Below are positions 18,037 through 28,072 of a DNA stretch of 64,000 nucleotides, in pieces. The translations under genes and the position numbers were made by a program. Numbering within the stretch: the first letter of the stretch is position 1; each line of letters starts with the position of its first letter. A model generated the notes under the pieces. That model was not told where the DNA came from and ran no database searches. It saw only the letters and a program-made list of their open reading frames with translations. The DNA lies in contig JAHJME010000021.1 of NCBI GenBank assembly GCA_018821435.1, forward strand, positions 1 through 64,000, given 5' to 3'. This DNA is from Alphaproteobacteria bacterium (lineage in GTDB: Bacteria > Pseudomonadota > Alphaproteobacteria > Caulobacterales > Caulobacteraceae).

Positions 18037-19325
18037 GCCGCGGGTCGCGCGCCGGTGGCCCGCGCTCCTGCCGAGGGGTTGGGATTGGCGGTCTTGATTT
18101 CGGCGCCGCCCGCCGCGCCGGGGCGCTGGCCGCCGGCCACGCGCACGGGTTGGCCGGGCTGGATCTTGTTCAGGCCGTCCGAGACGATCTTGTCGCCCAG
18201 CTTCACGCCGTCGGTGATCTCGACGAAGCCCCGCTGGCGCAGGCCCGTGACGATCGGCCGTTGCTCGACCATGGCGCCGCCCTGGGCGCCCTGCCCCTTG
18301 GCCTGCGCCTGCCCCTTGGCCTGGCCCGCCGGGCGGCTGTGCAGGATGTAGACGAACGCGCCGTCGCCCTGGACCGAGATCGCCGATTCCGGCGCGCTGG
18401 GGTTGGTGCGCTGGCCGCGGGAGACGCCCACGCGCACCAGCATGCCGGGCTTCAGCTTGCCGGCCCCGTTCGGGAACTCGGCGCGGGCGGTGATGGCGCG
18501 CGTGCGCTCGTCCACCCGCGTGTCCAGCTGGGCGATGCGGCCCGAGATGGTCTCGCCGGGATAGGCGTCGGCCGTGGCCAACAGGGTCTGGCCCTCGCGC
18601 AGCTGGCCCAGATAGCGTTCCGGCACCTGGAAATCGACGCGCATGACCGAGACGTCGTCCAGGGTCACGATGGGCGCGCCCGGATTGACCAGCGCGCCGG
18701 GCGCCACGTCGGACAGGCCCACCACGCCGGCGAACGGCGCGCGGATGGTGCGGTCGCCCTGGCGGGCCTTGGCGGCGGCCACATCGGCCTGCGCCGAGCG
18801 CCAGGCGGCCTCGAACTGCTCGACCTGCGCCTTCGAGGTCCAGCCCTGGTCGCCCAGGGTTTTGTAGCGGTCGTAGGCCTTCCGGGCCTCGACCAGCCGG
18901 GCTTGCGCCTGCGCGGCGCCCGCATCCTGTTCGGTATCCTTCAGCTGCACCAGCAAGGCGCCGCGCGCCACGCGCTGGCCGTCCTTGAAGAGCACCCGGT
19001 CCACCAGCTGCGTCGTCGCCGCGGTCAGGGTCACCGACTGGCGCCCCTTGGCCACGCCCAGCACCTCGATGGTGTCCTCGAACACCCGCGGCTGAACCGT
19101 GGTCACCGAGACCAGCGTCGGGCCGCCGAACGCACCGCGCCGCGCGCCGCCCTTGGCCTGAGGACCGCCGGCGCCTTGGCCCTGGGCGGCCTGCCCGCCG
19201 GCGCCCGCGCCGGCCGATGTCTTGGACAGCACCTTGAATCCGCCCGCCACGATCATGACAGCCAGGACCACGAGGGCCGCGACGAGGAAGAAGTGGCGTC
19301 GGATCAAACTACGGGTCCCCATCAC
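18033..19325 (-). CDS. RND efflux periplasmic adaptor (membrane fusion protein)
   Basis: The 430-residue adaptor links the RND pump to an outer-membrane channel. It has an N-terminal membrane anchor (about 10-32), a Gly/Ala/Gln-rich linker (36-65), a split lipoyl domain with APFAGVVGLSDVAPGALVNPG, an alpha-hairpin around 125-185, and beta-barrel and membrane-proximal domains. A second Gly/Gln/Lys-rich insertion (AGQAKGQAQAKGQG) lies near residue 330. It is the first gene of the pump operon, with an ATGA overlap onto the permease gene. Confidence 0.94.
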   Translation of the reverse strand: MMGTRSLIRRHFFLVAALVVLAVMIVAGGFKVLSKTSAGAGAGGQAAQGQGAGGPQAKGGARRGAFGGPTLVSVTTVQPRVFEDTIEVLGVAKGRQSVTLTAATTQLVDRVLFKDGQRVARGALLVQLKDTEQDAGAAQAQARLVEARKAYDRYKTLGDQGWTSKAQVEQFEAAWRSAQADVAAAKARQGDRTIRAPFAGVVGLSDVAPGALVNPGAPIVTLDDVSVMRVDFQVPERYLGQLREGQTLLATADAYPGETISGRIAQLDTRVDERTRAITARAEFPNGAGKLKPGMLVRVGVSRGQRTNPSAPESAISVQGDGAFVYILHSRPAGQAKGQAQAKGQGAQGGAMVEQRPIVTGLRQRGFVEITDGVKLGDKIVSDGLNKIQPGQPVRVAGGQRPGAAGGAEIKTANPNPSAGARATGARPAA

Positions 19326-19446
19326 CCGCGTGTCTGCAGGTGGTTCACTAAGATATCGGCAGCGCTCTTAGGACGGGTCCATATACGCGGTCCAGTGACA
19401 GGAGGATGGCTGTCCGTTGCGGCGCTGAAACTTCTCCCAAACAGTG

Positions 19447-19475
19447 AAACGGGCGCCCGAGATGGACGCCCGTTT
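19447..19475 (-). terminator. Hairpin terminator after the class II aldolase gene
   Basis: A 9-bp perfect stem (AAACGGGCG with CGCCCGTTT) closes an 11-base loop 28 bases past the aldolase stop codon. On the minus strand the stem ends in TTT followed by CACTGTTT, a weak T tract. It separates the aldolase transcript from the pump operon downstream. Confidence 0.6.
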
Positions 19476-19502
19476 GCATAAGCCGCAGGCGTTGCTGCCG
19501 AC

Positions 19503-20273
19503 TTAAGCGTCGTATCCCGGCAATTCCCGGTCCAGCTTGCGCAGGCACGCCGGCCAGGCCAGCGCCCCGCCGATGCCGCGCGCGACCTGCGACGCCACCT
19601 CGGCCTGCGAGGCGTCAGGGGCGATCAGCACGTTCTCGCGGCCGGCCGACAGCGCCTGGACCTGCATCGTGCAGGCGCGCTCCAGATAGTACATGCCGAC
19701 CCAGCAGTTCGCGGCGGTGTCGCCCACCGCCAGCGTGCCATGGTTCTTCAGCAACATCAGCGTCTTGTCGCCGATATCGGCCACCAGCCGCTCACGCTCG
19801 TCGTGGTTCAGGGCGATGCCCTCGTAGTCGTGGTAGGCCAGTCGCGGCAGCACGATCAGCGCGTGCTGCGACAGCGGCAGCAGGCCGTCCTTCTGCGCCG
19901 CCACCGCCACGCCCTGGTCGGAGTGCAGGTGCATAACGAAGTGCGCATCCTCGCGCGCCGCGTGGATCGCCGAGTGGATCGTGAAGCCCGCCGGATTGAT
20001 GAAGTACGGCGTGTCCTGGAGGATGTTCCCGTCCAGATCGATCTTCACCAGCGACGAGGCGGTGATTTCCTCGAACAGCAGGCCGTAGGGGTTGATCAGG
20101 AAATGGTGTTCCGGCCCGGGGATCCGCGCCGAGATGTGGGTGTAGATCAGGTCGTCCCAGCCGTGCATCGCCACCAGCCGGTACAGCGCCGCCAGATCGA
20201 CCCGCGCCTGCCATTCCTCGGCGCTGACCTTGCCCTTGAGCGAGGTGACGCCGGCGACCGAACCGTCTGCCAT
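19503..20273 (-). CDS. Class II aldolase/adducin family protein
   Basis: A 256-residue zinc-dependent aldolase-fold enzyme. Metal-binding histidines are visible in HLHSDQG and in LLKNHGTLAVGD, and the acidic base region is EEITASSLVKID. This branch (opening with ALYRLVAMHGWDDLIYTHIS) is close to proteins annotated as class II aldolase of unknown substrate, not to the fuculose or ribulose phosphate aldolases. Substrate is therefore unassigned. ATG 20273 has AGGGAG upstream, and a 12-bp palindrome sits just before that site. Confidence 0.9.
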   Translation of the reverse strand: MADGSVAGVTSLKGKVSAEEWQARVDLAALYRLVAMHGWDDLIYTHISARIPGPEHHFLINPYGLLFEEITASSLVKIDLDGNILQDTPYFINPAGFTIHSAIHAAREDAHFVMHLHSDQGVAVAAQKDGLLPLSQHALIVLPRLAYHDYEGIALNHDERERLVADIGDKTLMLLKNHGTLAVGDTAANCWVGMYYLERACTMQVQALSAGRENVLIAPDASQAEVASQVARGIGGALAWPACLRKLDRELPGYDA

Positions 20274-20288
20274 GGCCGTTCTCCCTGA

Positions 20289-20300
20289 TGATCATGATCA
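20289..20300. promoter_or_regulatory. 12-bp palindrome before the class II aldolase gene
   Basis: A perfect palindrome TGATCATGATCA lies 15 bases upstream of the start codon, touching the ribosome site region. It could be an operator for the aldolase gene. A related TGATC occurs again a few bases away. Confidence 0.3.
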
Positions 20301-20374
20301 ATGTCTGATCGTTGTTTACTTCCTCGCGCCGCTGGCTGCGGGCGTCAAGCGCGCGCCATGCCGCGGCGCGGCCC

Positions 20375-20824
20375 CTAGCCGTCCAGCGCGCCGATCATCG
20401 CCACCCGCGGCGCATGCCGGCCGCCGTCGAACGGTGCGGTCAGGAACGCCTCCACGATATCCAGCGCCAGTCCCTCGCCCACCACCCGCGCGCCGATCGA
20501 CAGCATGTTGGCGTCGTTGTGCTGGCGGATCATGCGGGCCGAGAAGGTGTCGGCGCAGACGCCGCAACGCACGCCCTTCACCTTGTTCGCCGCCATCATG
20601 ATCCCCTGGCCCGTGCCGCACAGGATGATGCCGAACCGGCAGTCGCCGGATGCGACCCGCCGCGCCGCCGCCTCGCCGTGCGCCGGATAATCCGTGCTCT
20701 CCGCCGTCGTCGGCCCGATGTCGACCACCACCCACCCCAGCGCCGCGACATGACCACCGATGGCCTGCCGGAGCGCGATGGCGCTGTGGTCGCTGGAGAG
20801 CACGATGCGGTTGCTGGCTGTCAC
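20375..20824 (-). CDS. rpiB: Ribose-5-phosphate isomerase B
   Basis: A 149-residue cytoplasmic isomerase interconverting ribose 5-phosphate and ribulose 5-phosphate. It has SSDHSAIALRQAI at the N terminus, the catalytic region GIILCGTGQGIMMAANKVKGVRCGVCAD with the active cysteine in LCGTGQG, and RQHNDANMLSIGARV. The length is normal. A related family, LacAB/allose-6-phosphate isomerase, is less likely by the intact CGTGxG motif. It is transcribed alone or with the aldolase gene 100 bases downstream. Confidence 0.95.
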   Translation of the reverse strand: MTASNRIVLSSDHSAIALRQAIGGHVAALGWVVVDIGPTTAESTDYPAHGEAAARRVASGDCRFGIILCGTGQGIMMAANKVKGVRCGVCADTFSARMIRQHNDANMLSIGARVVGEGLALDIVEAFLTAPFDGGRHAPRVAMIGALDG

Positions 20825-20880
20825 GTGAGAGTCGTCCCGTTGCGGTCGTCGCAGGATAGCACGGCCCCTGCGCTACCAAC

Positions 20881-20939
20881 CGCCCGCGCTGCTCCTCTCC
20901 CAGGCGCGCCAGCGCCGTGGGAGAGGAGCAGCGCGGGCG
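20881..20939. repeat. Perfect 22-bp inverted repeat with inner hairpin
   Basis: The arms 20881-20902 and 20918-20939 are perfectly complementary, and the 15-base loop itself folds through GGCGC/GCGCC. It lies between the divergent rpiB and the unknown gene at 21014, 57 bases before rpiB on its upstream side. It would form a very stable hairpin or cruciform. Confidence 0.85.
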
Positions 20940-21013
20940 CCTCCGTCAAAACCGGACGCACACCCGAGCGCACAAGCTTGCCTTTCCGCTGTCCGCATGT
21001 TCCCTTTTCGTTC

Positions 21014-21622
21014 ATGTCCACGCCGCCCGACATCGCTGAACGGCATGCCCGCGTCCTGGCCCGGCTGACCGAGCTGGGCCTGGCGCTGGCCGAGCAGACG
21101 TTCACGGATGCGCAAGCGGCCGAGACGCCGGCCGAGCGGGTCGAGGCGGTGAAGGCGTTCCACACCATCTCGCGCTCGGTGCGCCAGAGCGTGGCCCTCG
21201 AGGCCAAACTGGTCCGCCAGCAGGCGCAGGACCTTCGCGACGCCGAACGCGCCGCCCTGACCGGGCCGCCCCGCAAACCGGGCGGGGTGGAGCTGTCGAA
21301 GCGGATCGGCGCCGTGCGCGACGCCGTCACCCGGGTGATCTGGCACGAGGCCGAGGACGAAGACTACGCCGAGTGGCTGGAGGAACAGCTCCGCGACGAA
21401 CTGACCTCGGCCTGCCAGCGCGACAACTTCTGCGCCGAGCCGCTGGACGATCACATCGCCCGCCTCTGCCTGGAGATGGGCCTCCCCGAAGACGCCGCCC
21501 ACAACTGGCGCGACCTGCCCGCCCCGCCCGATCCTGACGACGATGAGCCCACGGCGGACGACGCGATCTCACCCCCGCCCCGCGACGAAGCCCCGGAGCC
21601 CGACCCGCCAAGCTCCGCCTAA
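21014..21622 (+). CDS. Conserved-looking protein of unknown function
   Basis: A 202-residue soluble acidic protein. The first half is helical (ERHARVLARLTELGLALAEQ, then SRSVRQSVALEAKLVRQQAQ), the middle has an aromatic acidic segment (EDEDYAEWLEEQLRDELTS), and the tail from about residue 165 is Pro/Asp/Glu-rich and probably disordered. I do not recognise a family. ATG 21014 is the only ATG in frame; no good ribosome site precedes it. A much longer open frame upstream crosses the hairpin and antisense rpiB and is not coding. Confidence 0.72.
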   Translation: MSTPPDIAERHARVLARLTELGLALAEQTFTDAQAAETPAERVEAVKAFHTISRSVRQSVALEAKLVRQQAQDLRDAERAALTGPPRKPGGVELSKRIGAVRDAVTRVIWHEAEDEDYAEWLEEQLRDELTSACQRDNFCAEPLDDHIARLCLEMGLPEDAAHNWRDLPAPPDPDDDEPTADDAISPPPRDEAPEPDPPSSA

Positions 21623-21632
21623 CCGCCGCCCT

Positions 21633-21780
21633 GGCGCGTCAGCGCCGAGGAATTCGTCCACGAACCACACGAACCACACGAACGCACTCGGGACCGCGAG
21701 GCCGTGCCGGCGTCACCCCTGTTCGTGTGGTTCGTGTGGTTCGTGGACCATCATGACAGCGCCTACGGCGCGCGCAGCCC
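21633..21780. repeat. Nonamer inverted-repeat element, copy 2 (3 + 3 units)
   Basis: The motif GGCGCGTCAGCGC (from 21633) is followed about 10 bases later by a perfect 28-bp inverted repeat (21656-21683 with 21721-21748, 37-base loop). Each arm consists of three nine-base units of the form nnCACGAAC. The flank GCGCCTACGGCGCGCGC starts at 21759. The order and total length match copy 1 at 11961-12107. It fills the convergent gap before glpK. Confidence 0.88.
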
Positions 21781-21799
21781 AAGCGACATGCCCACGGTC

Positions 21800-23296
<1,497 letters not shown>

Positions 23297-23403
23297 GCGT
23301 ACTTTTCCCTCCCGACGGAGCTTAACCTTTAAGGGTGTCTTCACCCAGCAAGGGCAGAGTCGGATATAGCCGCGTTCGTACTGTAGAAATGGGAGATCCG
23401 GCG

Positions 23404-24528
23404 TTGAGTCTCGCGATGAGCAGCGAAAGCCTGCTCGATCTCGCAAAGAGCCGTCAGCCGGCTGACCGCGAACGCCTCCTTCTGGCGATCGCGGATCTGT
23501 GCGATTCGCCTCATGCCGGCCAGGCCATGAAGGGCCCGCCGATCCAGGCCCTGCTCTCCTCGATCTTCATGAGCCTCGTGGTCGAGGCCGAGCGCGATAT
23601 ACGCCACCGCCTGTCCGAGAAACTGGCCGCCGCCGACTGGGCGCCGAACGCCCTGGTCAACGTCCTGGCTCTCGACGATATCGAGATCGCCCGACCGATC
23701 ATCAGCCAGAGCCCGGTGCTCAAGGACCTGGACCTGGTTCGCCTGCTGGTCGAGGCGACCATCGAGCACCAGATCGAGGTCGCGCGTCGCCCCGAGCTGT
23801 CGCGCGCCGTGGTCTCCGCCATCCTGGAACAGGCCGAACCCGCCGTCCTCACCGCGCTGGCCGGCAACCACACCGCCGAGCTGTCGCCGCACGACATGGC
23901 CGAGCTGGTCGAGGCGTCCCGCCAGGTCGCCGCCCTGCGCACGCCGCTGTCGCAGCACCCCAAGCTCACCGGCCAGCTGGCCAAGCGCCTCTATCTCTGG
24001 GTCGGTCTGGCCCTGCGCCAGGGCCTGGCCGAGCGCTTCCGCCTGGACGTCACCGTCCTGGACGAAGCCCTCGCCGCCTCGATGAACGAGGCCCAGAACG
24101 GCATCTCGACCGAGGCCCTGCCCCGCACCACCCGCGAGGGCGAGCGCGAGATGATGGAACAGCGGCTGATCGACAAGCTGCACGCCGCCGGCCAGCTCCG
24201 CCCCGGCTACCTGATCCGCGCCCTGCGCGAGGGTCGGCTGGGCCTCTTCGCCACCTCGCTGGCCATGCTGGGCCGCTTCGACGCCAGCCATGTGCAGGCG
24301 ACGATCGATTCGGACCGCCCCGAACTGCTGGCCCTGGCCTGCGCCGCGGTGGGCATCGACCGCAGCGTTTTCCCCGACATCCTGGAAATGACGCGCAACC
24401 TCAACGAGGGCCGCCCGGGCGGCGGCGCAGAGGGCGCGCGCAAGGCGTCGGTGGCCTTCGCGCCGGTGACGCCGGAGGTGGCGGGGGCTGCTTTCCGCCA
24501 GGCCGCGCGCTCGCTGTCACCGGTTTGA
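23404..24528 (+). CDS. DUF2336 domain protein (first of two)
   Basis: An all-helical HEAT-like protein of about 374 residues. The DUF2336 pattern is visible in repeated segments such as LNVLALDDIEIARPIISQSP-like helices and IEHQIEVARRPELSRAVV. I choose TTG 23404 because GGAG lies 8 bases upstream; ATG codons at 23389 and 23416 are alternatives. The protein is restricted to alphaproteobacteria as far as I recall, and its role is unknown, often placed in signalling contexts. The neighbours here (an Hpt protein, a second DUF2336 gene and a histidine kinase) fit that view. Confidence 0.85.
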   Translation: MSLAMSSESLLDLAKSRQPADRERLLLAIADLCDSPHAGQAMKGPPIQALLSSIFMSLVVEAERDIRHRLSEKLAAADWAPNALVNVLALDDIEIARPIISQSPVLKDLDLVRLLVEATIEHQIEVARRPELSRAVVSAILEQAEPAVLTALAGNHTAELSPHDMAELVEASRQVAALRTPLSQHPKLTGQLAKRLYLWVGLALRQGLAERFRLDVTVLDEALAASMNEAQNGISTEALPRTTREGEREMMEQRLIDKLHAAGQLRPGYLIRALREGRLGLFATSLAMLGRFDASHVQATIDSDRPELLALACAAVGIDRSVFPDILEMTRNLNEGRPGGGAEGARKASVAFAPVTPEVAGAAFRQAARSLSPV

Positions 24529-24578
24529 CTCGAACCGTTGTTTGACACGAAGCAGAGCTTCGGCATTTCTGGCGGCCG

Positions 24579-25355
24579 ATGAAAAAGTCGTTTGTCACCC
24601 GCCTGACCTTCGTCGCCAGCAATCGGCCGGAAGCCCAGGAGGCGCGAGAGAAACTCGTCGCCCGCTATGGAGACGCCGGCCTGGATGAGGCGCAGGTCAT
24701 CGTCGCCCTGGGCGGCGACGGCTTCATGCTGGAAACCGTCCACGACCTGATGGACGCCGGCAAGCCGATCTACGGCATGAACCGCGGCTCGGTCGGCTTC
24801 CTGATGAACGACCACCACGACGAGGACCTGCTGGGCCGGATCAACGCCGCCGAGCAGGCCGAGATCCACCCGCTGCGCATGCAGGCTGTGGACGTCGACG
24901 GCAAGACCCACGAGGCGCTGGCCTTCAACGAGGTCAGCCTGCTGCGCACCACGCGCCAGGCGGCCAAGCTGCGGATCTCGGTGGACGGCAAGGTGCGGCT
25001 GTCCGAGATGATCTGCGACGGAGCCCTGATCTCCACGCCGATGGGCTCGACCGCCTACAACCTCTCGGCGCACGGACCGATCATCCCCCTGGACGCCAAG
25101 ATCCTGGCCCTGACCCCGATCAGCGCGTTCCGCCCGCGCCGCTGGCGCGGCGCCCTGCTGTCCCACACCGCCCGCCTGCGGCTCGAGGTGCTGGAAGGCG
25201 CCAAGCGCCCGGTCAGCGCGGTGGCCGACAACTTCGAAGCGCCCAATGTGCTCGAGGTCTACATCGCCGAGGATCGCGACGTGTCGCTGTGCATGTTGTT
25301 CGACGCCGGGCGCAGCCTGGAAGAGCGTGTTCTGGCGGAACAATTCTCGGCTTAG
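24579..25355 (+). CDS. nadK: NAD kinase
   Basis: Cytoplasmic enzyme phosphorylating NAD to NADP. The 258-residue protein has the GGDG motif at 45-48, NRGSVGFLM, the NE/D motif in FNEVSLLR, and [14 protein letters not shown] near residue 160. It starts with ATG 24579, 50 bases after the DUF2336 gene and 74 bases before the Hpt gene, so a shared transcript is possible. Confidence 0.96.
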   Translation: MKKSFVTRLTFVASNRPEAQEAREKLVARYGDAGLDEAQVIVALGGDGFMLETVHDLMDAGKPIYGMNRGSVGFLMNDHHDEDLLGRINAAEQAEIHPLRMQAVDVDGKTHEALAFNEVSLLRTTRQAAKLRISVDGKVRLSEMICDGALISTPMGSTAYNLSAHGPIIPLDAKILALTPISAFRPRRWRGALLSHTARLRLEVLEGAKRPVSAVADNFEAPNVLEVYIAEDRDVSLCMLFDAGRSLEERVLAEQFSA

Positions 25356-25429
25356 TCGCCGAAGCCCGCCAATACCGCTTATTAACGGGTTCACCTTACT
25401 TTCGACGGGCGATCGTTCGGGAGTGTCAC

Positions 25430-25915
25430 GTGAGCGAACCCAAGACCGGCCAGATGATCCAGGCCCCCAGCGCCCTCCGCCTCAAGGTCGGCGGCAGCCG
25501 CCTCGGCGTGATCGATCCTGCGGCGATCGCCAAGGCCGAAGCGGCCCTGAAGAGCCTGTCCGGCAACTTCGCCCAATGGCTGAACGACGAGATCAACAAG
25601 CTCGAAGCCGCCCGCGTCACCGTGCGCGCCGAGGGCCCGACCGCCGAGAACATGGAAAGTCTCTACCTGCGCGCCCATGACCTGAAGGGTCTCGGCGCCA
25701 CCTACGGCTTCCCGCTGATCACCCGCGTCGCCGGCCTGCTCTGCCGCCTGATCGACGACAAGTCCAAGCGCCTCGAGGCGCCGGTCGGCCTGATCGACGC
25801 GCACATCGACGCCATCAAGGCGGCCGCCCGCGACGACATCAAGACCGAGGATCACCCGGTGGGTAAGATCCTGGTCCAGGAACTGGAAAGCCGGATCAAG
25901 GCCTTCGGCGCCTAG
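25430..25915 (+). CDS. Histidine phosphotransfer (Hpt) domain protein
   Basis: A 161-residue phosphorelay intermediate. The phospho-accepting residue is His83 in YLRAHDLKGLGATYG, followed by the second helix LITRVAGLLCRLID and helices to the C terminus. About 50 residues of unassigned sequence precede the domain. The start is GTG 25430, behind GGGAG at proper spacing. Its 3' end overlaps the convergent Nudix gene by four bases. It could shuttle phosphate for the receiver domain of the degenerate kinase at 28073, but the link is only by position. Confidence 0.9.
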   Translation: MSEPKTGQMIQAPSALRLKVGGSRLGVIDPAAIAKAEAALKSLSGNFAQWLNDEINKLEAARVTVRAEGPTAENMESLYLRAHDLKGLGATYGFPLITRVAGLLCRLIDDKSKRLEAPVGLIDAHIDAIKAAARDDIKTEDHPVGKILVQELESRIKAFGA

Positions 25916-26715
25916 ACCTTCATCGCCAGCTTTACGGCGTCCATAGGCTCGGCGACCGCGCCGTAGCCCGCGTCCGACGGCAGCACCAGATAGCGCGCGC
26001 CGTCCCGCACCTCGACCACCGGCAACACCGTCACCAGCGTCCGCGCCTGCGCCCGCGCCACGCAATCCTCGGCGCTCGACGCCTCGGCCAGCATCTGCAC
26101 GTTCATCCGCGTCGGGAAGATCACCGTGCGCTCGCCCGAGGCCTCCATCCGCAGGATCTCGGCCGGCGAGATCCACTCAGCGTCCACCGCCTCGCGACCG
26201 TCGGCGGCGGCCACCTGGTCGGCCGGCGCCCGCACCGCATAGAACCAGGTGTCGAAGCGCTTCGGCATCATCGTCGGCGTGATCCAGCGCGCGAAGACCG
26301 CCAGGGCGTCCAGCCGCAGCCGCACGCCCAGCTCCCGCACCACGTCGATGAACGCCGTCTCGCCGCGATCCACGGCCGAGCGCACCGCCGGGTCGCAGAC
26401 CTCGGCGAAGTCGGATCCGTCCAGACCCTCGGCCAGCAGGATCCCGGCCTCCTCGTAGGCCTCGCGGATCGCGCCGATGCGTAGCGTCCGCTGCGCGTCG
26501 TCGAACTGGTCCCAGCCGTTGCAGTGATCGGCCCACGCCGGGTCCTGATCGCCCGCATGGGTCTTGCCGCCTGGGAACACCAGGGCGCCCGAGGCGAAGT
26601 CGATCTGGTGATGGCGCTTGACCATCAGGACCTGGAATTCCGGCTGGTCGCGGAGAAGCAGGATGGTGGCGGCCGCCTTGGTCTCGGCGGGCTCTCTCGT
26701 CGGCGTTTCGCTCAT
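25912..26715 (-). CDS. Nudix hydrolase, NUDT19/NUDT7-like with loop insertion
   Basis: A 267-residue pyrophosphohydrolase probably acting on a nucleotide derivative or CoA-like diphosphate. The Nudix box is split: FPGGKTHAGDQ is followed by an insertion of roughly 30 residues before RIGAIREAYEEAGILL, which holds the metal-binding REAYEEAG core. This split box is typical of the NUDT19-type branch. The C-terminal part contains DAEWISPAEIL. The substrate is not predictable. It is convergent with the Hpt gene and 37 bases upstream of the second DUF2336 gene's stop. Confidence 0.9.
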   Translation of the reverse strand: MSETPTREPAETKAAATILLLRDQPEFQVLMVKRHHQIDFASGALVFPGGKTHAGDQDPAWADHCNGWDQFDDAQRTLRIGAIREAYEEAGILLAEGLDGSDFAEVCDPAVRSAVDRGETAFIDVVRELGVRLRLDALAVFARWITPTMMPKRFDTWFYAVRAPADQVAAADGREAVDAEWISPAEILRMEASGERTVIFPTRMNVQMLAEASSAEDCVARAQARTLVTVLPVVEVRDGARYLVLPSDAGYGAVAEPMDAVKLAMKV

Positions 26716-26752
26716 GTCCCCAGCTTGGGCCGTGGCCCAGGCGCAGGCAAGA

Positions 26753-27901
26753 CTAGAGCATCACCGCTTCGCGTTCGGGTTGGGTCACGACCTCGGTCGT
26801 CTTGTCCATCCGGGCCAGCAGGTAGTCCACGTCTTCCCGCGATGCCTGCTCCGGCTGGGTCATGAACCGCTGCAGCATGCGCTCCTGGAACCGCTCCTGG
26901 TCCTTGGCTCCGCCGTCGAATTCCATGGAGTGGAAGGTGTCCACCGCCGCCCGGAACGCCGGGAACAGCCGCGCCGGCAGCCCCGCGCGCTCGTAGATCG
27001 CTCGCAGGCCCAGCGGCCCCGCGTCGTGGATCATCAGCCAGGTGCGGTGGTGCGGCACCCCCGCCAGCTCGGCCACGCCCCATTCGAAGAACGTCATGTG
27101 GCCGTTGGCCAGCGACCGCAGCAGCAGCGAGGCGGTCAGGCGCTTCTCGCTGTTAAGGTGCGTGACCAGCCCACGGACGTCGGCGGTCTTACCCGCCTGG
27201 TCCACGACATCGACGGTCGCCCGTTCGGCCGCTCCGGTGACGATCTCCAGCGCCGTCTCGGCGGTGACCGCGTGGTGGCTCACCAGATGGTCGCGCACCT
27301 TGTCGGTGACCAGGGTGATCAGGCGCTCGGTGATCGAGAGCGGCAGGACATTGCGATAGGCGATCGCCGCCAGCACCCGCTCGGACTTCTCGAACCGGTC
27401 GACGGCGCGCTTCAGCCCGCTTTCGGCGAAGTCGGCCCCGGGGTTGGCGCAGGCCGTGGCCACGGCGCGCTCGCCGCCATGCTCGGCCAAGCTGTCGGTG
27501 ACGGTGCGCGAAAGCTCGGGACGCTTGGCGATGGCGACCTGGCGCACCGGCCCGCCCAGGCGGACGATCTCGGCCAGGTCGGCGTCGGTGAAGACCGGCG
27601 AGAACGCCAGCAGCGGCAGGCAGACGCTCTCGACGTCGCGCGAAAGCTGCACCGCCACGTCCCGGGGCACGACGTCGGAGGCGCGCAGGGTCTCGGCGAT
27701 CGCCTTGCGCACCAGTTCGGCCGCGTCGGCGGCCATGACGCGCAGGATATCGGCGGCCAGCTCCCGGTCCTCGACGGACAGGGGCTCACGTTCCATCGAC
27801 TGGCAAAGCTTGCGAGCCGCGAGCGCACGCTCGTCCGGCGTCGCGCCTTTCACCAGCGTACGGATATCCTCATCCGTCAGCGCTGACCGCGTCGTCGCCA
27901 T
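26753..27901 (-). CDS. DUF2336 domain protein (second of two)
   Basis: A 382-residue all-helical protein with the DUF2336 arrangement: RLGGPVRQVAIAKRPELSRT is the counterpart of IEHQIEVARRPELSRAV in the 23404 protein. The two are paralogues that differ in length and C-terminal sequence. It lies divergent from the kinase at 28073 with a 171-base shared upstream region, and precedes the Nudix gene on the same strand. The function is unknown. Confidence 0.88.
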   Translation of the reverse strand: MATTRSALTDEDIRTLVKGATPDERALAARKLCQSMEREPLSVEDRELAADILRVMAADAAELVRKAIAETLRASDVVPRDVAVQLSRDVESVCLPLLAFSPVFTDADLAEIVRLGGPVRQVAIAKRPELSRTVTDSLAEHGGERAVATACANPGADFAESGLKRAVDRFEKSERVLAAIAYRNVLPLSITERLITLVTDKVRDHLVSHHAVTAETALEIVTGAAERATVDVVDQAGKTADVRGLVTHLNSEKRLTASLLLRSLANGHMTFFEWGVAELAGVPHHRTWLMIHDAGPLGLRAIYERAGLPARLFPAFRAAVDTFHSMEFDGGAKDQERFQERMLQRFMTQPEQASREDVDYLLARMDKTTEVVTQPEREAVML

Positions 27902-28072
27902 CCCCGTCTCTCATCCCCATCCGAAGCAGCTTCGGAGTCCCGCGATTCGACATTTGCGCCGCGAAGCTTAACGGGAGGTTGCCGACCGAATCTGTGGATT
28001 AAGGATTTCGCGTAACACGCCGCCAACGGCTGCGTCCGTAGCGTACGCCTTCGCATGCGAAGGGACCTCTGA

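Noticed and set aside
21656..21748. Insertion sequence ends
   Set aside because: The inverted arms flank only 37 bases, and no transposase or target duplication is visible.
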